From: Mucilaginibacter oryzae
GTDB lineage: Bacteria; Bacteroidota; Bacteroidia; Sphingobacteriales; Sphingobacteriaceae
Reading direction: 5' to 3'
Length of the DNA: 64,000 bases
Assembly (NCBI RefSeq): GCF_003148845.1
Contig: NZ_QGHA01000010.1
Coordinates: 1 to 64,000 of the forward strand
Under the pieces are notes generated by a model, which saw only the letters and a list, made by a program, of their open reading frames with translations, ran no database searches and had not been told where the DNA came from. Positions 25,797-35,039 of this stretch are shown one piece after another; the first letter of the stretch is position 1, and each line of letters opens with the position of its first letter. The position numbers and the translations under genes were made by a program.

Positions 25797-25917
25797 GGTT
25801 CTAAATTAAATCATCGTTGTAAGATATACGGGCCGGCCCGCTGTTTCCTAAACCAGGTCACATCGGTAACCGGCCCTTTTTATTATGCATGCATATAGTA
25901 TAAACAGAAACGAAATT

Positions 25918-26000
25918 CGCAATAGGGATGGTAGCGGATACCGGCCCTGTGGCTAAGGCCCGTGCAGTATGAGCGTACAGCCCGGGCCGGAGGCATTGCC
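25918..26000. repeat. Family B dispersed repeat (inverted copy)
   Basis: In reverse complement: GGCAATGCCTCCGGCC, CGGGCTGTACGC, TTAGCCACAGGG and CGGTATCCGCTACC. Matches the copies at 14983 and 30559. Confidence 0.85.
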
Positions 26001-26068
26001 ATTATTTTGAACTGTTGATTTTATTTTTGATGGATCACACCGATTATTTTTTGATTACAACGATTTTT

Positions 26069-26184
26069 TCTGAACCAGCATTTGGGAAGATTTTGGGATA
26101 GACAGGATTTTCTATTTCCTGAATCAGGATTTATCTGTTAAACAATCACCTTCATTCTCAAATTCTGTAAATTCTGATTCAGAC
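26069..26184. repeat. Family C palindromic repeat (TCTGAACC type)
   Basis: Left edge TCTGAACCAGCATTTGGG, right edge AAATTCTGATTCAGAC; an imperfect palindrome with a Family C consensus shared with 30644 and 58451. Together with Family B it fills most of 25797-26215. Confidence 0.8.
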
Positions 26185-26216
26185 ATTCCCCTCCAAAAAA
26201 ACTTTCACACAACTAC

Positions 26217-26247
26217 TTGAAAATCAAAAATAATGTTCGTACTTTTG
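26217..26247 (+). promoter_or_regulatory. Promoter of the rpsL operon
   Basis: TTGA (26217-26220), 19-bp spacer, TACTTTTG (26240-26247). A small hairpin TCCCG AAATG CGGGA follows at the predicted transcript start. Confidence 0.65.
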
Positions 26248-26292
26248 CAGTCCCGAAATGCGGGATAAAATAATTAGACAAAAAAGCAAGAA

Positions 26293-26706
26293 ATGCCTAC
26301 TATTCAGCAATTAGTTAGAAAAGGTAGAGTAGCTCTGGAAGACAAGAGTAAGTCGCCAGCGTTGGACAGCTGTCCACAGCGAAGAGGCGTGTGCACCCGT
26401 GTGTACACCACTACCCCTAAAAAACCAAACTCAGCAATGCGTAAAGTTGCCCGTGTGCGCTTAACCAACGGAAAAGAAGTAAACGCTTACATCCCTGGTG
26501 AAGGTCACAACTTACAGGAGCACTCTATCGTTTTGATCCGTGGTGGTCGTGTTAAAGACTTGCCAGGTGTACGTTACCACATCATCCGTGGTGCACTGGA
26601 TACATCAGGTGTAGCCGGCCGTAACCAACGCCGTTCAAAATATGGTACCAAACGTCCTAAACCAGGTCAGGTAGCAGCAGCGCCAACAAAAGGTAAAAAG
26701 AAATAA
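26293..26706 (+). CDS. rpsL: 30S ribosomal protein S12
   Basis: 137 residues, [20 protein letters not shown]; decoding-centre loops [19 protein letters not shown] and [15 protein letters not shown] are wild type, with no classical streptomycin-resistance change visible. The aspartate modified by RimO lies in the KDLPG loop. First gene of the str operon. Confidence 0.97.
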   Translation: MPTIQQLVRKGRVALEDKSKSPALDSCPQRRGVCTRVYTTTPKKPNSAMRKVARVRLTNGKEVNAYIPGEGHNLQEHSIVLIRGGRVKDLPGVRYHIIRGALDTSGVAGRNQRRSKYGTKRPKPGQVAAAPTKGKKK

Positions 26707-26725
26707 TTAAGGAGGATAGAAAGCA

Positions 26726-27193
26726 ATGAGAAAGTCAAAACCAAAAAAGAGAATTATCCTTCCTGATCCAAAGTTCAACGATACTTTGGTAACAAGGTTT
26801 GTAAACAATATGATGTATGATGGTAAAAAATCTACCGCTTACTCTATTTTTTACAACGCTGTTGAAATTGTTGAGAAAAAAACAAGCGAAAACGGCTTAG
26901 AAACCTGGAAAAAAGCTTTGAACAATGTTATGCCTGCTGTTGAAGTGAAAAGCCGCCGTGTAGGTGGTGCTAACTTCCAGGTACCAACAGAGGTTCGTCC
27001 GGAGCGTAAAATTGCTTTGGGTATGAAGTGGCTCATCAGCTATGCCCGTCGTCGTGGTGAAAAAACCATGATGGAGAAATTAGCCGGCGAGATCATCTCG
27101 GCAGCTAAAGGCGAAGGCGCGGCTGTTAAGAAGAAAGAAGATACGCACAAAATGGCTGAAGCTAACAAAGCGTTCTCACACTTTAGATTCTAA
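26726..27193 (+). CDS. rpsG: 30S ribosomal protein S7
   Basis: 155 residues, [20 protein letters not shown] to KAFSHFRF; standard S7. A good Shine-Dalgarno-like AAGGAGG sits between rpsL and rpsG, unusual for Bacteroidota. 19 bp after rpsL. Confidence 0.97.
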   Translation: MRKSKPKKRIILPDPKFNDTLVTRFVNNMMYDGKKSTAYSIFYNAVEIVEKKTSENGLETWKKALNNVMPAVEVKSRRVGGANFQVPTEVRPERKIALGMKWLISYARRRGEKTMMEKLAGEIISAAKGEGAAVKKKEDTHKMAEANKAFSHFRF

Positions 27194-27357
27194 TTAGCGA
27201 ATTATTGAATTAGTGAATTATTGATTTAGTAATACTATGCTAATCAATAATTCATTATTTCGCCGTTTAACCGGCAAATAGTTAAAAGAACAAAGATTAT
27301 CAAACTAATTCAGTTCATTTTAAACCACTAATTCAATAAATCAATAAATCAATATTA
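27194..27357. repeat. Family E AT-rich palindromic repeats before fusA
   Basis: TAGCGAATTATTGAATTAG, GTGAATTATTGATTTAG and the inverse words CTAATTCAATAAATC / AATCAATAATTC. Similar words at 12428, 29477 and 57224. Confidence 0.75.
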
Positions 27358-27359
27358 CT

Positions 27360-29471
27360 ATGTCAAGAGATCTAAAATATACAAGAAACATTGGTATTGC
27401 CGCTCACATTGATGCCGGTAAAACTACCACTACCGAGCGTATCCTTTACTATGCTGGTGTAAGCCACAAAATTGGTGAGGTACACGAAGGTGCCGCTACC
27501 ATGGACTGGATGGCCCAGGAGCAGGAACGTGGTATCACCATCACTTCGGCTGCAACTACCGTAAACTGGAAATACCGTAACCACAACTACCATATCAACA
27601 TCATTGATACCCCGGGCCACGTGGATTTTACCGTAGAGGTAAACCGTTCATTACGTGTACTTGACGGTTTGGTGTTTTTATTCAGCGCGGTTGACGGTGT
27701 TGAGCCACAGTCAGAAACTAACTGGCGTTTGGCTAACAACTACAACGTACCGCGTATTGGTTTCGTTAACAAAATGGACCGTTCTGGTGCCGATTTCTTA
27801 AACGTGGTAAAACAGGTTAAAGAAATGCTGGGCAGCACAGCTATCCCTTTGCAGTTACCTATCGGTGCTGAAGACCAGTTTAAAGGTGTGGTTGATTTGA
27901 TCAACTTCCGTGGTATTGTTTGGAACGAGCATGATAAAGGCATGACCTTTACCGAAGTGCCAATCCCTGCCGATATGGTTGACGAGGCTACCGAGTGGAG
28001 AGAGAAATTATTAGAAGCTGTTGCCGAGTTTGACGACTCGTTAATGGAAAAATTCTTTGACGATCCTACCACCATCACTGAGCGTGAGGTATTAGACGCG
28101 TTACGCCAGGCTACTTTGGCCGGTAAAATCGTGCCTATGACCTGCGGTTCATCTTTCAAAAACAAAGGTGTACAAACCATGCTTGACTATGTAATGGAGT
28201 TAATGCCTTCACCGCTTGATTCAAAAGGTGTTGTTGGTACCAACCCTAACACAGGCGAAGAAATTTTGGTTAAACCGGATGTTAAAGAACCATTTGCAGC
28301 ATTAGCGTTTAAAATCGCTACCGACCCATTCGTAGGTCGTTTATGTTTCATCCGCGTTTACTCCGGTAACCTTGATGCAGGTTCGTACGTGTACAATATG
28401 CGTTCTGAAAACAAAGAGCGTATCAGCCGTATCTTCCAGATGCACGCTAACAAGCAAAACCCTATCAATGCTGTAGGCGCCGGTGATATTGCTGCGGTAG
28501 TAGGCTTTAAAGATATCAAAACAGGTGATACCCTTTGCGACGAGAAAAACCCGATCGTTCTTGAATCGATGGTATTCCCTGAGCCGGTTATCGGTTTGGC
28601 AATTGAGCCTAAAACTCAGGCTGACGTTGATAAATTAGGCTTAGCTTTAGGTAAACTGGCCGAAGAGGATCCTACCTTCCGCGTACAAACTGACCAGGAC
28701 ACCGGTCAAACTGTAATCAGCGGTATGGGCGAGCTTCACCTTGATATCATCATGGACCGCTTAAAACGTGAGTTTAAAGTAGAAGTAAACCAGGGTGCGC
28801 CTCAGGTAGCTTACAAAGAGGCTATCACAGGTACTGTACAACACCGCGAAACTTACAAGAAACAAACCGGTGGTCGTGGTAAATTTGCCGATATCCAGGT
28901 TATCATTTCTCCGGCCGACGATAATAAGGAAGGCTTACAGTTTGTTAACGAGATTGTTGGTGGTGCTATCCCACGTGAGTTTATCCCATCTGTTGAAAAA
29001 GGCTTTAAAGCCGCTATGGACAATGGTGTACTTGCAGGTTACCCGCTTACCAGCTTAAAAGTTCGTTTGATCGATGGTTCATTCCACGCGGTCGATTCGG
29101 ACGCGTTATCATTCGAGATCGCCGGTCGTTCTGCTTACCGTGAGGCATTGCCGAAATGTAAACCGGTATTGTTAGAGCCGATCATGAAAATCGAGATCTT
29201 AACCCCTGAAGAAAACATGGGTGATGTGATCGGTGACATGAACCGTCGTCGTGGCCAGCTGCAAGGTATGGACACCCGTAACGGCTCGCAGGTAATCAAA
29301 GCAATGGTACCACTTTCTGAAATGTTTGGTTACGTAACTCAATTACGTACTATCACTTCGGGCCGTGCAACTTCAACCATGGAGTTTGACCATTACTCAG
29401 AAGCACCTCGTAACGTACAGGACGAAGTTGTAGCCAAATCAAAAGGCCGCAAACAAGTTGCTATCGACTAA
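27360..29471 (+). CDS. fusA: Elongation factor G
   Basis: 703-residue translocation GTPase. G1 [20 protein letters not shown]2 [13 protein letters not shown]3 DTPGHVDF, G4 NKMD, then domains II-V. Located between rpsG and rpsJ as in Bacteroidota. Its flanking spacers of about 170 bp each are filled with Family E repeats. Confidence 0.98.
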   Translation: MSRDLKYTRNIGIAAHIDAGKTTTTERILYYAGVSHKIGEVHEGAATMDWMAQEQERGITITSAATTVNWKYRNHNYHINIIDTPGHVDFTVEVNRSLRVLDGLVFLFSAVDGVEPQSETNWRLANNYNVPRIGFVNKMDRSGADFLNVVKQVKEMLGSTAIPLQLPIGAEDQFKGVVDLINFRGIVWNEHDKGMTFTEVPIPADMVDEATEWREKLLEAVAEFDDSLMEKFFDDPTTITEREVLDALRQATLAGKIVPMTCGSSFKNKGVQTMLDYVMELMPSPLDSKGVVGTNPNTGEEILVKPDVKEPFAALAFKIATDPFVGRLCFIRVYSGNLDAGSYVYNMRSENKERISRIFQMHANKQNPINAVGAGDIAAVVGFKDIKTGDTLCDEKNPIVLESMVFPEPVIGLAIEPKTQADVDKLGLALGKLAEEDPTFRVQTDQDTGQTVISGMGELHLDIIMDRLKREFKVEVNQGAPQVAYKEAITGTVQHRETYKKQTGGRGKFADIQVIISPADDNKEGLQFVNEIVGGAIPREFIPSVEKGFKAAMDNGVLAGYPLTSLKVRLIDGSFHAVDSDALSFEIAGRSAYREALPKCKPVLLEPIMKIEILTPEENMGDVIGDMNRRRGQLQGMDTRNGSQVIKAMVPLSEMFGYVTQLRTITSGRATSTMEFDHYSEAPRNVQDEVVAKSKGRKQVAID

Positions 29472-29476
29472 AGTCA

Positions 29477-29553
29477 ATTTTGAATTATTGAATTAGTGAT
29501 TTAGTGAAATTTAAACGCGCTAATAGCTAATTCAGTAATTCAATAAATCAATA
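29477..29553. repeat. Family E repeat after fusA
   Basis: GAATTATTGAATTAGTGATT on the left and AGTAATTCAATAAATCAATA on the right form a loose palindrome. Confidence 0.75.
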
Positions 29554-29647
29554 ACAGTAATTGCTCTAATAAATAGCTCTTAGGGTAATTCAAAATCAAA
29601 TCGGTGAGATCATCTTAACCGCTGAGATCACTAAAAATTAATTAACA

Positions 29648-29953
29648 ATGAGCCAAAGAATCAGGATCAAATTGAAATCTTACGATTACAACCTGGTAGA
29701 CAAATCTGCCGAGAAAATCGTAAAAACAGTAAAGCCAACAGGCGCTGTAGTTAGCGGACCACTTCCGTTACCAACCGAAAAGAAAATCTTCACCGTATTA
29801 CGTTCACCACACGTAAACAAAAAAGCACGTGAGCAATTCCAGCTTTGCTCATACAAACGCTTATTAGACATTTACAGCTCTAACTCAAAAACTGTAGATG
29901 CCCTGATGAAGCTTGAATTGCCAAGCGGTGTTGAGGTTGAGATCAAAGTTTGA
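29648..29953 (+). CDS. rpsJ: 30S ribosomal protein S10
   Basis: 101 residues, [20 protein letters not shown] with [20 protein letters not shown]; standard S10/NusE. It normally heads the S10 operon (rplC, rplD, ...), but here a terminator and unrelated genes follow. Confidence 0.97.
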   Translation: MSQRIRIKLKSYDYNLVDKSAEKIVKTVKPTGAVVSGPLPLPTEKKIFTVLRSPHVNKKAREQFQLCSYKRLLDIYSSNSKTVDALMKLELPSGVEVEIKV

Positions 29954-29991
29954 TAGACGACCGGCCTACTGAAAGGTGTAGGACTAAAAAT

Positions 29992-30027
29992 AAAAAGACC
30001 ATTTGCGTAAGCGGATGGTCTTTTTTT
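29992..30027 (+). terminator. Intrinsic terminator after rpsJ
   Basis: AAAAAGACCAT / ATGGTCTTTTT stem with a 12-base loop and a T7 run. Confidence 0.9.
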
Positions 30028-30059
30028 GATTATTAGAATATTTTGCAATAACTTTAACT

Positions 30060-30269
30060 ATGGAAGCATACATTGTATACCCCTCAAAAGCGCAGGAAAA
30101 AGTTATCAAAGCTTTTTTTGAAGCATTAAATATCCCTTTTGAAAAGAAAGAGGAAGAAACTTTACCACTCCACGTTATTGAAGATATCGCTAAAGGGCAA
30201 GCAGATATCGAAGCTGGTCGTACCATAACTTTTGAAGAATTCAAAAAGCGGCTTACCATTTCCGAATGA
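30060..30269 (+). CDS. Antitoxin of a type II toxin-antitoxin pair
   Basis: 69 residues, MEAYIVYPSKAQEKVIKAFF. Helical, acidic in the middle (FEKKEEETLP), with a C-terminal toxin-wrapping part FEEFKKRLTISE. Similar small proteins precede RelE/ParE toxins in Bacteroidota. Its stop overlaps the toxin start (ATGA), a typical TA arrangement. No DNA-binding domain is obvious. Confidence 0.8.
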   Translation: MEAYIVYPSKAQEKVIKAFFEALNIPFEKKEEETLPLHVIEDIAKGQADIEAGRTITFEEFKKRLTISE

Positions 30270-30553
30270 GTTATAGTTTAGTTTTCTCCTTACATGCCGT
30301 TGAATCATTCGATGCTATAAAATCACAATTACTGGAGAAATGGGGAATTAAAATAGTTTCAAACTTCGAAAAACGCACGATTAAAGTACTTGAAACGATC
30401 AGCATCTCGCCACTTATTTTTCAAGGTGTAAAGCATGCACCTCAAATCAGGAAAGGTTTTATTCATAAAAATTGCTCAGTATTTTACGAAATAAAGCAAG
30501 ATCATATCAATATACTTTTCTTTTGGGACAATAGACAAGAGCCTCTCTTTTAA
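30266..30553 (+). CDS. RelE/ParE-family toxin
   Basis: 95 residues, MSYSLVFSLHAVESFDAIKS. Pattern of the RelE/ParE fold: early strand, two helices, then ISPLIFQGVKHAPQIRKGFI and the C-terminal strands CSVFYEIKQDHINILFFWDNRQEP. Whether it cuts mRNA or poisons gyrase cannot be told. Overlaps its antitoxin by 4 bp. Confidence 0.85.
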   Translation: MSYSLVFSLHAVESFDAIKSQLLEKWGIKIVSNFEKRTIKVLETISISPLIFQGVKHAPQIRKGFIHKNCSVFYEIKQDHINILFFWDNRQEPLF

Positions 30554-30558
30554 TTTGT

Positions 30559-30638
30559 GGGCGTTGCCTGCGGCCGGGCAGTGGCTCATACTACACAGCC
30601 TTAGCCACAGGCCGGTATCCGCTCCCACTCCTAACGCA
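30559..30638. repeat. Family B dispersed repeat
   Basis: GGGCGTTGCCTGCGGCCGGG, TTAGCCACAGGCC, CGGTATCCGCTCCCACTCC, CTAACGC. Lies directly after the toxin gene. Confidence 0.85.
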
Positions 30639-30643
30639 ATATT

Positions 30644-30856
30644 GTCTGAACAGGGATTTGGGGAGATTTTTGGAATTTAGGGATTTTGCTTGTCCTCTCC
30701 TTTTGTCTGAACCCGAATTTGGGGGAAATTATTAGAATTTATCGAATTTGATCAGCATTCTGTCAATTCTTAAATTCAACAAATTCGAGTTCAGACAAAA
30801 ACAACCAAGACAAAAGACCCTGCCCATCCCAAAAATCCCCCAAATCCCGCTTCAGA
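30644..30856. repeat. Family C nested palindromic repeats
   Basis: An inner pair GTCTGAACCCGAATTTG / CAAATTCGAGTTCAGAC is nested in an outer pair GTCTGAACAGGGATTTGG / CCAAATCCCGCTTCAGA. No gene in 30554-30919. Confidence 0.85.
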
Positions 30857-30919
30857 AAAAATCGGTGTAATCAAAAAATAATCAACGTAATCAAAAAGAT
30901 CAACGGTTATCTTTGCCCC

Positions 30920-31999
30920 ATGCTGATATCACCCTCTACCCTACGCACCTTTACCGAAGATATTTTCAAAGCCATAGGCTGCAACCCTGAACACGCCGTA
31001 TTGGCTGCCGATGTGCTCTTAAAATCAGATTTAAGAGGCATCGACTCGCATGGTGTAGCGCGGCTAAGCGGCTATGTCCGCCTGTGGGAGAAAAAACGCA
31101 TCAACCCCACACCTAATATCCAGATCGTACACGAAACGCCCACCACTGCCACTATTGATGGCGATGCGGGCCTGGGTTTGGTAGTCGCACCATTTGCCAT
31201 GGAAGTAGCCATTAAAAAAGCGGAGTTATACGGCTCGGGCTGGGTATCGGTACGCAACTCCAACCACTTTGGTATTGCCGGCTATCATGGTTTAATGGCC
31301 GTGGAGAAAGATATGATCGGCTTCGCCATGACTAATGCAAGTCCGCTGGTGGCGCCTACGTTTTCTAATGAACGTTTGTTAGGCACAAACCCGATGTGCT
31401 ATGCCTTTCCGGCAGGTAAATATCCCCCGGTAATTGTTGATCTGGCAACATCGGCCGCCGCTAATGGCAAGCTGGAGATTGCGCAGCGCTTAGGCAAACA
31501 GGTGCCCGAAGGCTGGATACAGGATAAAGAAGGGAACTATACCACCGATCCGCATGCATTAAAAACCGGCGGTGCTCTCCTCCCCCTCGGCTCCGACCGC
31601 GACCATGGCAGCCATAAAGGTTTCGGACTGGGCGCAACGGTTGATATATTATCGGCAGTACTATCCGGCGCTAACTACGGTCCCTGGGTACCGCCGTTTG
31701 TCGCGTTTCTTGATCCGCCTGATGATCCTGTAGGCTCAGGCATAGGCCACTTTTTAGGAGCCATGCGCGTTGATGGTTTCCGCCCGGTTGACGAGTTTAA
31801 AAATCATTTAGACAACTGGATAGAACGGTTTAAATCATCAGCTACAGTTAACCCTGATCAAAAAGTGATCATCCCCGGCGAGCCGGAGTTAGAAGCGGAA
31901 GCCGATAGGTTAGCGAATGGCATACCATTAGTTGATGCCGTTGTAGAAGATTTGAATAAGCTGGCAGAAAGGTTTAAAATCGCTCCGTTAGCCCCCTAA
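30920..31999 (+). CDS. Ldh2-family malate/lactate/sulfolactate dehydrogenase-like oxidoreductase
   Basis: 359 residues of the NAD(P)-dependent Ldh_2 family (distinct fold from normal LDH). Markers: DLRGIDSHGVARLSGYV near the N-terminus, VRNSNHFGIAGYHG, LGTNPMCYAFPAG, and DHGSHKGFGLGATVDIL with the catalytic region. The 2-hydroxyacid substrate cannot be assigned. A TATCTTTG box at 30908-30915 is only 4 bp from the ATG, so the mRNA may be leaderless. The last residues (APLAP) and stop codon come from a Family A repeat. Confidence 0.88.
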   Translation: MLISPSTLRTFTEDIFKAIGCNPEHAVLAADVLLKSDLRGIDSHGVARLSGYVRLWEKKRINPTPNIQIVHETPTTATIDGDAGLGLVVAPFAMEVAIKKAELYGSGWVSVRNSNHFGIAGYHGLMAVEKDMIGFAMTNASPLVAPTFSNERLLGTNPMCYAFPAGKYPPVIVDLATSAAANGKLEIAQRLGKQVPEGWIQDKEGNYTTDPHALKTGGALLPLGSDRDHGSHKGFGLGATVDILSAVLSGANYGPWVPPFVAFLDPPDDPVGSGIGHFLGAMRVDGFRPVDEFKNHLDNWIERFKSSATVNPDQKVIIPGEPELEAEADRLANGIPLVDAVVEDLNKLAERFKIAPLAP

Positions 32000-32138
32000 C
32001 CCCCTGAAGGGGGAACAACAGTTTGATAACCAAAAGTTTTCGGTTAGATTCTCAGGACAGTATTTTTAAGCAAAAAGCCGGTTTGCTACGCAAACCGGCT
32101 TTTTGCTTAAGTTCCCCTTCAGGGGGTTAGGGGGCTTA
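31988..32138. repeat. Pair of inverted Family A repeats between convergent genes
   Basis: Left arm GCCCCCTAACCCCCTGAAGG (31988 on) and right arm CCTTCAGGGGGTTAGGGGGC (to 32135). The left arm carries the Ldh2 stop codon and the right arm ends in the lepB stop codon. A separate terminator hairpin is between them. Confidence 0.9.
32068..32108. terminator. Bidirectional terminator, perfect 19-bp stem
   Basis: AAGCAAAAAGCCGGTTTGC and its exact complement around loop TAC; serves the convergent Ldh2 and lepB genes. Confidence 0.9.
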
Positions 32139-33620
32139 ATGAATCAGGTTAAACAGCCTGCTCCACCGTATTTTATGGATAAACGAAGCGTTATCATCAA
32201 TGCTCATCCAGATAAACAGCGCCTTGCCTACAATATGATCTTCGGGCACAAAACCCCAGAAACGCGAATCTTCCGAGTTGTGGCGGTTATCGCCCATCAT
32301 AAAGTAATAATTCATTTTAAAGGTATAGCGGTCTGCTTTTTTATCGTTAATCCAGATTTCATTACCTTTTACTTCAAACTTATTGCCTTCATATACCGAT
32401 ATACAGCGGGCATACAAGGGGTAAGTAAGGCTATCCAGCTTTACCGTCCAGCCCTTTTTAGGTACTATGATGGGGCCGAAATTATCTACGTTCCATTTAT
32501 AGTCCGGAATCTTTGGTGTAAGCACAGGGTTATTAAATGCCGAAGGATAGACCACATTCATCGGATCAGATTTACCGCGGGGCGCGATCTCCATTGTTAC
32601 TGATTTGATACCGGCGTAGGTGCGCAATATCCTGGCAGACTCTTCGGTAGTATTGGTTTTGAACTCAGGGCTGCTTAAACCATCGGCAGTAACATCCGAA
32701 AGGTGCAGGTCTGTGGCAACCTGGGGGTTTAACCCGCTGCCATCAGTTTTAACCAGATAAGTCATTTCACCCTTAGGCGGCGTAACGGCGGGTTTAGAAT
32801 TGATGAACACTTGCGCGTTAACCACACTTAAAGTATCGCCCGGTGTGCCCTGGCAGCGCTTAATATAATTTTCGCGCTTGTCAACCGGGCGGTACAACGG
32901 CGAATCGGCATCCATGGGGTAATTGAATACCACCACGTCACCTTTTTTAACATCGCTTAAACCGGGCAAACGGTAATATGGCAATTCAATACCGTCCCAG
33001 TAAGCTTTAGTATTAATAAGCGGCATGGTATGATGCGCAAACGGAAATGCTACAGGCGTCATGGGTAAACGAGCGCCGTAATTAACCTTGCTTACAAAAA
33101 GGTAATCGCCGATAAGCAACGAACTCTCCATCGAGGCGCTGGGGATCACATAGGCTTCAATAAAAAGCGTACGGATCAGCGTGGCGGCTATCACCGCGAA
33201 AATGATGGCATCGGCCCATTCACGGATTTGGCTTTTACTAAGGGCTTTTTTATATTTTTCTCTAAACTCAGGACTGGCCGATTGGCCCAAATATCGTGTG
33301 TCTTTATCAAAACCCCATTTTGGAAAATATATAAACTCTAAAGCAACGGCCGCACAATGTTCTCCGAAGCCAAATTTACCATACGATTTAACGAAATCGA
33401 TAATAATCCCTATTGCAATTAAAAAACCTAAACCTGGTATTAGTAGCAAAACAAACCACCAGGTAGGTCTGCCACTTAATTTTAGCATGATATAAAAATT
33501 ATATAGCGGTATTATTGCTTCCCAACCGGGCCGGTTGGCCTTTTCAAACAACTTCCATAAGCCTACATAAGGCAGTATCACCAAAACTATAAATGCAATT
33601 ACAAATGCTACAACGTTCAC
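32136..33620 (-). CDS. lepB: Signal peptidase I with N-terminal membrane domain
   Basis: 494 residues. Residues 1-110 are an extra membrane domain with three helices (VIAFIVLVILPYVGLWKLF, WWFVLLLIPGLGFLIAIGII), DUF5684-like. The S26 domain follows from about 130: a transmembrane helix, then [17 protein letters not shown] with nucleophile S163 and the general-base lysine in [12 protein letters not shown], and the final box [20 protein letters not shown]. It cleaves signal peptides at the outer face of the inner membrane. Tandem with the second lepB 21 bp upstream, from which it differs by the added N-terminal domain. Confidence 0.93.
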   Translation of the reverse strand: MNVVAFVIAFIVLVILPYVGLWKLFEKANRPGWEAIIPLYNFYIMLKLSGRPTWWFVLLLIPGLGFLIAIGIIIDFVKSYGKFGFGEHCAAVALEFIYFPKWGFDKDTRYLGQSASPEFREKYKKALSKSQIREWADAIIFAVIAATLIRTLFIEAYVIPSASMESSLLIGDYLFVSKVNYGARLPMTPVAFPFAHHTMPLINTKAYWDGIELPYYRLPGLSDVKKGDVVVFNYPMDADSPLYRPVDKRENYIKRCQGTPGDTLSVVNAQVFINSKPAVTPPKGEMTYLVKTDGSGLNPQVATDLHLSDVTADGLSSPEFKTNTTEESARILRTYAGIKSVTMEIAPRGKSDPMNVVYPSAFNNPVLTPKIPDYKWNVDNFGPIIVPKKGWTVKLDSLTYPLYARCISVYEGNKFEVKGNEIWINDKKADRYTFKMNYYFMMGDNRHNSEDSRFWGFVPEDHIVGKALFIWMSIDDNASFIHKIRWSRLFNLIH

Positions 33621-33641
33621 TATGCTGTTTTTAAATTAAAA

Positions 33642-34781
33642 TTAATGTATGCCCCGGAACAGGCGGTTCCAGCGGATCTTATTAAAAAACGTGGCGGTGC
33701 TGTCAATACTCATCCAGGTAAACAAAGCTTTGCCTACTACGTGATCTTCGGGCACAAAACCCCAGAAACGTGAATCTTCCGAGTTATGGCGGTTATCGCC
33801 CATCATAAAGTAATAGTTCATTTTAAAGGTGTAAGTATCGGCTTTCTTTCCATCAATAAATATGTCCGAGCCTTTAACTTCTACCTTATTATTTTCATAG
33901 ATTTCGATAGCGCGACCGTATACGGGGAAGGTAAGGCTATCCAGCTTCACAGTCCATCCTTTTTTAGGGATGATAACTGGACCATAGTTATCTACGTTCC
34001 AGGTAAAATGAGGAAACTTAGGGGTGATTTTATATCTCGGATATTTAACAGGATATACCGGGTTCAGTGGATCATCAAACCCTCTGGCTGATATGGCCGG
34101 AGTTACCGACTTCACATTTGAATAGGTTTTTAATGTTGCTGCCGATGCTTTAGACATTAATGCCTTGTAACGCGTTGGCGAACTTTCCGTGATCTCTATT
34201 TTTAATTCATTCAATATCGCAGGGTTAAATTCCTCGCCGTTGGTATCGATAAAATACGCCTCTTTGCCGTTTGCGGGGTTAGCTGCCGCTTTGCCGTTAA
34301 TATAAACCTGCCCGTTAACCACACTTAGCGTATCGCCCGGCGTGCCCTGGCATCTTTTAATCAAATTTTCACGTTTATCAACCGGGCGGAAATAAGGCGA
34401 ATCTGCCTCTATCGGGGCGTTAAACACTACTATATCCTGTTTTTTGATATCGCTTAAACCAGGCAAACGGTAGTACGGTAACTTTACCCCATCCCAATAG
34501 GCCTTAGTGCCAAATGGAGTGGTATGGTGCATAAACGGGAAAGATACCGGCGTGATTGGCATACGAGCCCCGTAGTTTACCTTACTTACAAAAAGGTAAT
34601 CGCCTATCAGCAATGAGTTTTCCATCGAACCGCTGGGAATTACGTAAGCTTCAATAAACAGGGTGCGGATAAGGGTGGCGGCTATTACAGCAAAAATAAT
34701 GGCATCTCCCCATTCGCGAAGCGTGCTCTTTTTCTTTTTTACCTGGTTTGTATCTTTCTTTTTCCAGAATTTCCAATTCAT
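33642..34781 (-). CDS. lepB: Signal peptidase I
   Basis: 379 residues. One N-terminal helix ([20 protein letters not shown]), nucleophile S52 in [10 protein letters not shown], lysine in [12 protein letters not shown] and the closing [20 protein letters not shown]. The middle holds the long insert seen in Bacteroidota LepB. Highly similar to its downstream tandem neighbour, so a duplication. It belongs to a conserved group parA-parB-DUF5683-dapB-lepB. Confidence 0.94.
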   Translation of the reverse strand: MNWKFWKKKDTNQVKKKKSTLREWGDAIIFAVIAATLIRTLFIEAYVIPSGSMENSLLIGDYLFVSKVNYGARMPITPVSFPFMHHTTPFGTKAYWDGVKLPYYRLPGLSDIKKQDIVVFNAPIEADSPYFRPVDKRENLIKRCQGTPGDTLSVVNGQVYINGKAAANPANGKEAYFIDTNGEEFNPAILNELKIEITESSPTRYKALMSKASAATLKTYSNVKSVTPAISARGFDDPLNPVYPVKYPRYKITPKFPHFTWNVDNYGPVIIPKKGWTVKLDSLTFPVYGRAIEIYENNKVEVKGSDIFIDGKKADTYTFKMNYYFMMGDNRHNSEDSRFWGFVPEDHVVGKALFTWMSIDSTATFFNKIRWNRLFRGIH

Positions 34782-35039
34782 AATCTTGATGTGCGGGTTT
34801 CAGCTATGCAAATGTGCAGATTTTTTGATGTTTATATTTCATGTATAAGATACATGTTACACGTTAAATGTTACGTTCCTTAAAGTTAATTTGATCGCGG
34901 TTAAACATCATTATCTGCAAATCCGGGCAGGTAACTTTATTTGCTTGCTATTGGCAAAATGTGCTGGTATTAACGGCAAAGCGGGCCTATAATGATATAA
35001 ACACCTATAGCCGCTATTCCTCATTCGTGTTAAAAGTAA
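34782..35039. other. Intergenic region lepB-dapB
   Basis: No gene seen. Contains a fragment GCAAATGTGCAGATTTTTTG, related to the repeat near 48723, and TACATGTTACACGTTAAATG with partial self-similarity. Confidence 0.4.
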
